From: an uncultured Pseudomonadota bacterium
GTDB lineage: Bacteria > Pseudomonadota > Alphaproteobacteria > CACZRW01
Assembly (NCBI GenBank): GCA_902783675.1
Contig: CACZRW010000119.1
Coordinates: 1-5,075, forward strand
DNA length: 5,075 nt
Reading direction: 5' to 3'
Below, one piece after another: positions 1 through 5,075 of this stretch. The notes beneath the pieces were generated by a model. The model did no database searches and was not told where the DNA came from. It saw only the letters and a program-made list of their open reading frames with translations. Positions within the stretch are counted from its first letter, which is position 1, and every line of letters starts with the position of its first letter. The position numbers were made by a program, and so were the translations under genes.

Positions 1-839
1 GCCAAAACCACAAAATCACCAAGGTTGCAACTGCCGGCAATTCCGACTTGAGAAACGATTACGCACGCTTTGCCGATAGTGTTGTTGTGCCCTATCTGGA
101 CAAGATTGTCTATGATAGTGCCGTCACCGATAACCGTGTCAACCATAGCGCCTCTGTCAATACAAGTGTTAGCACCTACTTCAACAAAGTCGCCGATAAT
201 AACACTGCCGATTTGAGGAATCTTTAGATGCCCTTCGGCTGATGAGACAAAACCGAAGCCATCTTCGCCGATGCGAGCACCGGAATATATCTTTACCTGT
301 TTGCCGATGGTAGCAAAATGCACAGAGGCACACGAGCCTATCCAAGAGCCCTCGCCTACCTTTACTTTTTCGCCAATAACAGCATTGGGGGCAATATAGC
401 AAAAATCACCGATTTCGGCTTCGTCACCGATAAAGGCTCCGGCCTCTATACGAACGCCATCACCTATCTTTGCCGAAGGGCTGATAAAAGCTTTGTCCGA
501 GATGAAAGGGACGGGCTTCTTTATAGGGTAAAGTGCTCTGATGATAAGGGCAAAAGCCTTTCTTGCGTCCTTGGCAATAAGCAAACTCACCTTATCGGAA
601 AAGAATGGCGCAAGTTCGGCAGTGGTTACGCAAACGCCGGCCTTTATGTCTTTAATGGCGCTCTTGAGCTTCTTATCGTAGCAAGCCGTAATGTCACACG
701 AAGTCGCGGTTTCAATGGGGGCAACCGAGGAGAAGGAAGTATCCGAAGACACTTCCCTTCCTATATCCGCCCCGGATATCTTAGCCAGTTCCTTTAAGGT
801 AAAGGAGCTGTCTGATTTGAAAAACTGCGATTCTGTCAG
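1..839 (-). CDS. lpxD: LpxD, UDP-3-O-acylglucosamine N-acyltransferase (3' end beyond window; CTG start)
   Basis: LpxD transfers a 3-hydroxyacyl chain from acyl-ACP to the 2-amino group of UDP-3-O-acylglucosamine, the third step of lipid A synthesis, in the cytoplasm. I translated 279 codons by hand. Residues 1-105 fit the N-terminal uridine-binding domain, with QFFKSD at 5-10 and FTLKELAK at 13-20. From about 115 there are hexapeptide repeats of a left-handed beta-helix. ARIGEDGFGF at 188-197, ANTCIDRGA at 223-231 and NLVQIGHN at 245-252 are family signatures, and H251 matches the catalytic histidine. The VSQVGIAGS stretch near 262-270 resembles alphaproteobacterial members. The family usually has about 340 residues, so roughly 60 are missing past position 1. 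The start is inferred: an in-frame TGA lies at 843-845, and the only codon after it that keeps the conserved N-terminus is CTG at 837-839, preceded by AGGAAGG with an 8-base spacer. The next in-frame GTG, codon 30, would remove the QFF motif. Eight cysteines are visible. The product is certain; the start is likely. Confidence 0.95.
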   Translation of the reverse strand, partial: MTESQFFKSDSSFTLKELAKISGADIGREVSSDTSFSSVAPIETATSCDITACYDKKLKSAIKDIKAGVCVTTAELAPFFSDKVSLLIAKDARKAFALIIRALYPIKKPVPFISDKAFISPSAKIGDGVRIEAGAFIGDEAEIGDFCYIAPNAVIGEKVKVGEGSWIGSCASVHFATIGKQVKIYSGARIGEDGFGFVSSAEGHLKIPQIGSVIIGDFVEVGANTCIDRGAMVDTVIGDGTIIDNLVQIGHNNTIGKACVIVSQVGIAGSCNLGDFVVL

Positions 840-847
840 CGGTCAAA

Positions 848-854
848 CCTTCCT
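848..854 (-). promoter_or_regulatory. Strong ribosome binding site for lpxD
   Basis: The minus strand reads AGGAAGG here, a near-perfect Shine-Dalgarno sequence overlapping the skp stop codon (TAG, 853-855). It sits 8 bases before CTG 837-839, which is ideal spacing. A TTG at 844-846 is only one base from the site and opens another frame that ends after 21 codons. The position therefore favours the CTG as the lpxD start. Confidence 0.75.
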
Positions 855-1431
855 ACTTTTTGGAAGCTTCGGCGTTCGGTTTTGCCATAGTTACCTTGGG
901 AAGCTTTTTGTTCATAAGCTTAATAACTTCCTCGGTAATATCAAACTCGGGAGCAAATTGCATCATTTGCGAAGAGCCGGTAATCATGTTGGCGCCCTTC
1001 TTTTCGGCAATTTCGGCAACAGCAGGGTTTAAAGCTTCGTTTTGAATCTTTAAGCCGGCTTCCATGAATGACTTATAAATGGCTTCTTGTTTAGCTTGAA
1101 CCTTTTGCTGGAACTCCATCATCTTGGTCCTGAAAGTCTCAATTTTCTTGTTCAACTCTTCCTGTGTCAAAATGGAACGCTCTTTGTTAATATCCTGTTC
1201 CATTTTTCTAAGCGAGGTCTCCTCTTTGCTTACTTCGGCTTTGAGTTCGGCGACATATTTATCGCGTTGTTTGACTAAGCCTTTATAAGCGGTGGATTCA
1301 TCTTGGAGCTTTTGCATATCAACAATAGCAATGACTGCGGGAGAAAGCTTTGCTTCATCTGCTTTAGCAATGCTTGTAAAAGCTGCAAAGCCCAGGGCTA
1401 CAAAGGTGCATAATAATGTTATTTTCTTCAT
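853..1431 (-). CDS. skp: Skp/OmpH-family periplasmic chaperone
   Basis: Skp is a trimeric, jellyfish-shaped periplasmic chaperone that holds unfolded outer-membrane proteins after Sec export and delivers them to the BAM complex. The product has 192 residues. Residues 1-24 form a Sec signal peptide (MKK, a hydrophobic core, and probable cleavage after IAKA). The mature chain opens with the family signature IAIVDMQKLQDES at 34-46. A Lys/Glu/Gln-rich stretch at about 47-135 should form the coiled-coil tentacles. FDITEEVIKLMN at 163-174 matches the closing strand and helix of the trimer body. A short basic tail with several lysines follows. The length is slightly above that of E. coli Skp (about 160 residues). 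ATG 1429-1431 lies 2 bases after the bamA stop, and the AGGA ribosome site is inside the bamA end. The place between bamA and lpxD is the classic one for this gene. No catalytic residues are expected. Confidence 0.95.
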   Translation of the reverse strand: MKKITLLCTFVALGFAAFTSIAKADEAKLSPAVIAIVDMQKLQDESTAYKGLVKQRDKYVAELKAEVSKEETSLRKMEQDINKERSILTQEELNKKIETFRTKMMEFQQKVQAKQEAIYKSFMEAGLKIQNEALNPAVAEIAEKKGANMITGSSQMMQFAPEFDITEEVIKLMNKKLPKVTMAKPNAEASKK

Positions 1432-1433
1432 TT

Positions 1434-3725
1434 CTAAAATCCTGATCCAAAGTTAATACGAAATACTTCAGTTTTATCATAGCGTTCTTTTAGTATCGCA
1501 TACGCTATGTCTATATTGATGGGGCCCATCGGGGAATCCCACGATAATCCGAAGCCCACTGAAGCTCTGGGCTTGGAAGAATAGTCAATCTTATAATTGC
1601 CGGTATCGTCCGGCTTACCTGCAACGCCTACATCGCCAAAGACGCGACCTCTGATACCAAATTCATTTGGCAATCCCAAGGGGAATACCAGCTCTGCCGT
1701 ACCGGTTGCGACCCAATTACCACCCAAGGCATCTCCGGATTGGTTGTCGCGCGCGCTGGCACCTCCCTGCTCAAAACCACGCAAATCACGTCCGCCAAGG
1801 AAGTAGCGCTGATCAATACGGACATCTTGTCCAAAGCCGAATATATATCCGCCGTGTGTCTTAAAGCCCAAAGTCCATTCTTCGGTAAGCGGGAAATATA
1901 TTGCGCCGTATAAATCAGTGCGCAAAAATCTGTTATCGCCGCCCAGCCCCGCAACATCATTGCTTAGCGTAAGCACATAGCCACTGGTCGGACGCACGAT
2001 GTTGTCGCGGCGGTCATAACTGATAGAATGGCTTACCATTGATGTGGTGGTTGTGCCTTCCTGTTCCTTTATGTAAATAGAAGCATCGGAAGCGACTTTG
2101 CGTATTTTGTCCTTACGCAAGGTATACTTCATGTTTTCGCGAAGTTCTTCATTAAACGACCATCCCAGACGCAAAGCTCCGCCGATACTGTCTTGATCAT
2201 AAGAACTATACTTCTGCAAGTCTTGAGTTATGTTAAACAAATCAACACCCGCAACCAATTCGCGTCCCAAGAAATAAGGCTCGGTGAAGCTTATATCATA
2301 TTCTGTCTTTTTCTGCGCAAGGGCAACATTCAAGCCAAGGTTCTGTCCGCGGCCCAAAAGATTTCGTTCTTGAATACCCGCTTGAATCAAAGCACCGTCA
2401 TAGGTTGACCAGCCAACACCCAAAGAAAGCGAACCGGTGGATTTTTCCTCAACATCGACCTCAATGTTAGTCTTATCGGGAGTGCCTTCTATTGCTTGAG
2501 GTTGGATATCGACTTTAGAGAAAAAGTCAAGGTTCTCGACGCGTTGCTTTGAACGGCGGATCTTTGCAGTGTTAAAGGCATCACCCTCGGCAACGCGGAA
2601 TTCGCGACGAATAACATCGTCTTTGGTTCTGACATTGCCATGAATGTTGATTTGATTGATATAAACACGCGATCCTTCTTTGACATCTAAAATTAAATCA
2701 ACCGTCCCCTGTTCGGCGTCTTTGTTTTCAAAAATGGGCGTAACCTCAACAAAGGCGTGTCCTAAATCACCGGCGGCGTCAACTATCACATTAGTTATGG
2801 CATCAATCTTATCGGAGTTATACCAGTCGCCCGTTTTTACACCTATTTTCTCCTTCAACGCCTCGGTATCAAGTCCGAGCAAAGTCGTCTTTATGTCAAA
2901 ATTGTTAATTTTATACCTTTTTCCCTCATGAAGGGTGAAAGTGATAAAAAATGCTTCTTTGTCGGGAGTGAGCTCAGCAATAGCAGAGTAAACCTCAAAA
3001 TCAATGTAGCCGTTCTTTAGGTAAAAGCGGCGCAGGAGCTCTTTATCATACGCCATGCGGTCAGGATCGTAAGTTGTGGTAGAGGACAGGAAGCGATACC
3101 AAGCGTCCTCTTTTGTCATAATGGCTTCGGCTAATTTAGAATCCGATAACTCATTGTTACCTATAAATAAAATCTTGCGAACATAGGTGGTCGGCCCCTC
3201 GTTAATCTCATAGACAACATCAACACGGTTTTGGTCGCGCTCAATTATCTTGGGTTCAATGGAGACGGCAAAGCGGCCACTGCGGCGGTATACCTCAAGC
3301 ATCCTTTGCACATCGCTTTGAGCTTTGGCTTTGGTGTAGATAACACGAGGTTTAAGTTGAACTTCGTCCAAAAGTTGGGCATCTTCAAGCCTTTGATTAC
3401 CTTCAAAGTAAAGGCGGTTTACAATAGGATTTTCCTTTACCTTTACAACCAAGACCGTGCCGTCTTTGGAAAGTCGAACATCGGCGAACATGCCCGTTGC
3501 GAAAAGATTCTTTAAGGCGCGGTTCATTGTGGCTTCGGATAAGTCATCACCTTCAAACACGCGCATATAGGAAACGATGGTTTCGCTTTCAATGCGCTCA
3601 TTCCCCTCGGTGCGGATTTGCGACACTTTAGCATCGGAATCGGAAGCGGCTGCAAAAGAAGCCGCTTCGCCAATAATTAAAAGCGAAAACGCAAGCAACA
3701 AAGTATAGAAAACATTCTTTAGCAA
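1434..3725 (-). CDS. bamA: BamA, outer-membrane protein assembly factor (Omp85 family)
   Basis: BamA is the core of the BAM complex, which folds and inserts beta-barrel proteins into the outer membrane. The product has 763 residues, a normal length, and looks intact. Residues 1 to about 27 are a signal peptide (MLKN, then a hydrophobic core, ending near SFAAA). Five POTRA domains follow at about 34-101, 102-179, 182-268, 271-350 and 353-428. POTRA5 carries the signature HGNVRTKDDVIRREF at 362-376. The barrel runs from about 432 to 763, with NLLGRGQNLG at 455-464 and TEPYFLGREL at 481-490. The lid-loop motif LRGF is at 648-651 (VRGF in E. coli). The last strand is RINFGSGF, ending in the C-terminal aromatic residue. 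The start is TTG at 3723-3725: an in-frame TAG lies 12 bases upstream, AGGA sits 7 bases before the TTG, and no in-frame ATG precedes the signal peptide. It begins 4 bases after the rseP stop, and skp follows after 2 bases. The gene is surely essential in this organism. Confidence 0.98.
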   Translation of the reverse strand: MLKNVFYTLLLAFSLLIIGEAASFAAASDSDAKVSQIRTEGNERIESETIVSYMRVFEGDDLSEATMNRALKNLFATGMFADVRLSKDGTVLVVKVKENPIVNRLYFEGNQRLEDAQLLDEVQLKPRVIYTKAKAQSDVQRMLEVYRRSGRFAVSIEPKIIERDQNRVDVVYEINEGPTTYVRKILFIGNNELSDSKLAEAIMTKEDAWYRFLSSTTTYDPDRMAYDKELLRRFYLKNGYIDFEVYSAIAELTPDKEAFFITFTLHEGKRYKINNFDIKTTLLGLDTEALKEKIGVKTGDWYNSDKIDAITNVIVDAAGDLGHAFVEVTPIFENKDAEQGTVDLILDVKEGSRVYINQINIHGNVRTKDDVIRREFRVAEGDAFNTAKIRRSKQRVENLDFFSKVDIQPQAIEGTPDKTNIEVDVEEKSTGSLSLGVGWSTYDGALIQAGIQERNLLGRGQNLGLNVALAQKKTEYDISFTEPYFLGRELVAGVDLFNITQDLQKYSSYDQDSIGGALRLGWSFNEELRENMKYTLRKDKIRKVASDASIYIKEQEGTTTTSMVSHSISYDRRDNIVRPTSGYVLTLSNDVAGLGGDNRFLRTDLYGAIYFPLTEEWTLGFKTHGGYIFGFGQDVRIDQRYFLGGRDLRGFEQGGASARDNQSGDALGGNWVATGTAELVFPLGLPNEFGIRGRVFGDVGVAGKPDDTGNYKIDYSSKPRASVGFGLSWDSPMGPINIDIAYAILKERYDKTEVFRINFGSGF
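1440..1443 (-). promoter_or_regulatory. Ribosome binding site for skp inside the bamA 3' end
   Basis: AGGA on the minus strand lies 8 bases before the skp ATG. It falls within the last sense codons of bamA, so ribosomes ending bamA stop right at the skp start. Translational coupling is an inference from this overlap. Confidence 0.6.
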
Positions 3726-3729
3726 TCGT

Positions 3730-4833
3730 TTATCCTATGAGCCGGTTAAAAATCCTTGGAATATCGTTCCAAAGCGTCAGTAACAACAAACCAATGAGCA
3801 AAATCATACCAAAGGTCAGAGCCTTTTCCAAGATTTTTTCACTCAAGGGTTTGCGCCTTATCCCTTCTATTACATACACCACTATTTGTCCACCATCCAA
3901 CAAGGGAATAGGGAAAAGATTTATAAGCCCTATGCCAATGGATATTTGCACCAAGAACAGCAAAAAGCTTAAAGTTCCGCCTTTTACCGCATCACCGGAT
4001 GCCTCGGCAATACCGAGAGGACCGCGCATTTCATCGGGTGAGCGAGCACTTAAAAATACTTGCTTTAGGTAAATCATAGTATCGGCAGTCATAGTCCAAG
4101 CTAACTTTGCAGATTCGCATAAGGCGGGGAAAAGGCTCATACTTTCAACATCGCCCTCGGCTATAGTCTTTGAAGATATGCCTAAAATGCGGTTGGAAGC
4201 GTCGTTTGCAAGAACTGCCTTTACTTCCAAAGTCTTATTATCTCTTTGGACGGTAAGCAAAATCTCATTAGAAGGGGCAAGAACTATCCAGCGTTTTATG
4301 TCCGAAAACTCTTTAATAGCGTTACCGTCAATGTTCACAATCCTATCATCGGCAAGAAGTCCGGCAGCGGCGGCGGGTGTCCCCTCTTTCACCGAACCGA
4401 CGACGGGGGGAATCCTAATCTGACCGTAAACCATGAAAATACCTGCCATAAGCAAAATGGCAAAGATGTAATTAGTGGCCGGACCGGCAAAGATTATAGA
4501 TATCTTCTTCCATACAGGCTGAAAGGGAAAGGCGACTTTTTTTTCTTCGTCGGATAATTCCTTTATGTTCTTGTTGGATTTTGCGCTGGTGGCATCGGCG
4601 TCACCGAACATCTGGACAAAGCCGCCCAGAGGAATAGCGCGAAGGCACCAGTTAGTCCCCTTTTTATCCTTTCTTGAGTAAAGTTTTTTACCAAAGCCGA
4701 TTGAAAATTCAAGCACACGAACGCCGCAAAGGCGGGCAACTAAAAAATGTCCCATCTCGTGAACGAATACCACAATCGACAGAACGATTAAAAAGGCTAA
4801 TGTGTATTCGGTAAAGGTAAGTAAATCTTGCAT
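3730..4833 (-). CDS. rseP: RseP-type site-2 intramembrane zinc metalloprotease, single PDZ
   Basis: This M50-family protease cuts membrane-embedded substrates such as anti-sigma factors and leftover signal peptides in the inner membrane. The product has 367 residues, against 450 for E. coli RseP with two PDZ domains. Only one PDZ is present here (about 141-210, with GTPAAAAGL at 151-159). That form is usual in alphaproteobacteria, where the Caulobacter homologue is MmpA. The zinc motif HEMGH is at 25-29 in the first membrane helix (about 10-33). The second metal-site motif, NLFPIPLLDGG at 305-315, supplies D313. Further membrane helices lie at about 112-136 (with AGPATN at 116-121), 288-308 and 339-355. 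GDADATS at 77-83 and LSDEEKKV at 93-100 are also seen in alphaproteobacterial homologues. ATG 4831-4833 is 3 bases past the dxr stop. All catalytic residues are present, so it should be active. Its substrate here is unknown; control of an envelope-stress sigma factor is an inference from the family. Confidence 0.96.
   Translation of the reverse strand: MQDLLTFTEYTLAFLIVLSIVVFVHEMGHFLVARLCGVRVLEFSIGFGKKLYSRKDKKGTNWCLRAIPLGGFVQMFGDADATSAKSNKNIKELSDEEKKVAFPFQPVWKKISIIFAGPATNYIFAILLMAGIFMVYGQIRIPPVVGSVKEGTPAAAAGLLADDRIVNIDGNAIKEFSDIKRWIVLAPSNEILLTVQRDNKTLEVKAVLANDASNRILGISSKTIAEGDVESMSLFPALCESAKLAWTMTADTMIYLKQVFLSARSPDEMRGPLGIAEASGDAVKGGTLSFLLFLVQISIGIGLINLFPIPLLDGGQIVVYVIEGIRRKPLSEKILEKALTFGMILLIGLLLLTLWNDIPRIFNRLIG
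3733..3736 (-). promoter_or_regulatory. Ribosome binding site supporting the bamA TTG start
   Basis: The minus strand has AGGA 7 bases before TTG 3723-3725. It lies in the last sense codons of rseP (ATA GGA TAA). Together with the in-frame stop just upstream, it fixes TTG as the bamA start and suggests coupling to the end of rseP translation. Confidence 0.65.
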
Positions 4834-4836
4834 TTT

Positions 4837-5075
4837 TTATTTATAGTCCTTGTTAATGATTTCCTTGGTTTTAATTCTGGTTTCGGCATCAAGCGCAATA
4901 GCGTCGGCAATAGTTGTCATCTTTCCCAAAGAGGTACTTTCTAGCACCTTTGAAACAGTATTGGCAATGGCTAAAAAGGGTATCCTTTTTGCCAAGAAAG
5001 CGGCAACGGCGACTTCATTGGCAGCGTTCAAAACATTGGTGGCGAAGGATCCCTTTGCCAATGCTGACTTAGCCA
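4837..5075 (-). CDS. dxr: Dxr, 1-deoxy-D-xylulose 5-phosphate reductoisomerase (C-terminal part only)
   Basis: Dxr converts DXP to 2-C-methyl-D-erythritol 4-phosphate with NADPH, the first committed step of the MEP isoprenoid pathway, in the cytoplasm. Only the last 78 residues are in the window; the gene enters from beyond position 5075, in frame through the edge. The signature VLNAANEVAVAAFLAKRI, visible about 14 residues in, closely matches the start of the C-terminal helical domain (VLNAANEITVAAFL in E. coli). A predominantly helical tail ending in NKDYK follows. The NADPH-binding domain, metal ligands and flexible loop all lie upstream, outside the window, so catalytic integrity cannot be judged. 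The family is usually about 390 residues. The TAA stop at 4837-4839 is followed 3 bases later by the rseP ATG. The pairing dxr-rseP-bamA is common in proteobacteria. A TTG at 5059-5061 is internal and not a start. Confidence 0.93.
   Translation of the reverse strand, partial: AKSALAKGSFATNVLNAANEVAVAAFLAKRIPFLAIANTVSKVLESTSLGKMTTIADAIALDAETRIKTKEIINKDYK
4847..4851 (-). promoter_or_regulatory. Ribosome binding site for rseP with a long A-rich spacer
   Basis: AAGGA lies in the final codons of dxr, 13 bases before the rseP ATG. The spacer is almost all A and T. This is longer than the 7-8 bases seen at the other three junctions, so initiation may be weaker or may depend on ribosomes ending dxr translation. 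That consequence is an inference. Confidence 0.45.

Noticed and set aside
181..402. A 73-codon minus-strand frame rich in Cys and Arg.
   Set aside because: It is an out-of-frame shadow of lpxD, whose true frame is open through the whole stretch and carries the catalytic motifs.
1..480. Many short repeated words such as the complements of ATCGGC and ATCGGTGA, looking like a DNA repeat array.
   Set aside because: They have a period of about 18 bases and encode the I-G-x hexapeptide repeats of the LpxD beta-helix. They are not CRISPR or tandem repeats.
318..797. A 159-codon open frame on the plus strand, antisense to lpxD.
   Set aside because: It lies wholly over well-conserved LpxD coding sequence, has no family resemblance, and its composition looks like a mirror of the hexapeptide-repeat codons.
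1402..1431. A possible lipoprotein signal in Skp, because of Cys8 in the signal peptide (LLCTF).
   Set aside because: The cysteine lies early in the hydrophobic core, not after a lipobox. A normal signal peptidase I site follows at IAKA.
1997..2111. A run of threonines and charged residues in BamA (near residues 540-577) that could be an inserted segment.
   Set aside because: It fits an ordinary variable extracellular loop of the barrel, the flanking strands are intact, and the total length is normal.
3231..3515. A 94-codon plus-strand open frame over the bamA POTRA region.
   Set aside because: It is antisense to highly conserved POTRA coding sequence, with no ribosome site or recognisable domain seen.

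Overview
This window is part of the envelope-biogenesis operon of a Gram-negative bacterium, most likely an alphaproteobacterium. Five genes lie head to tail on the minus strand, in transcription order dxr (C-terminal part only), rseP, bamA, skp/ompH and lpxD (N-terminal part, running off position 1). The lineage call rests on three observations: the gene order, the short RseP with a single PDZ domain and a GDADATS motif after its first helix, and the sequence style of BamA and LpxD. The DNA is moderately AT-rich by eye, which would suit an uncultured, gut-type or host-associated lineage. I cannot name a genus.

Region by region: 4837-5075 holds the end of DXP reductoisomerase (isoprenoid precursors). 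3730-4833 is the site-2 intramembrane metalloprotease RseP. 1434-3725 is a complete BamA with five POTRA domains and a 16-strand barrel. 853-1431 is the periplasmic chaperone Skp/OmpH. 1-839 is most of LpxD, the N-acyltransferase of lipid A synthesis. The gaps between genes are 3, 4, 2 and 13 bases, and no terminator or convincing internal promoter is visible. The genes are therefore almost certainly co-transcribed and probably translationally coupled. No stretch above 300 bases lacks a gene.

The genes work together on the outer membrane. Skp carries unfolded outer-membrane proteins across the periplasm, BamA inserts them, LpxD helps make the lipid A outer leaflet, and RseP is the protease of the envelope-stress pathway that commonly controls such genes. 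Dxr supplies isoprenoid precursors, including those for the undecaprenyl carrier.

The content is conserved, and I see no new system, mobile element, RNA gene or CRISPR array. The most notable feature is translational. lpxD appears to start at a CTG codon, with a strong Shine-Dalgarno sequence and an in-frame stop just upstream, so standard gene callers would miss or shorten it. bamA starts at TTG.
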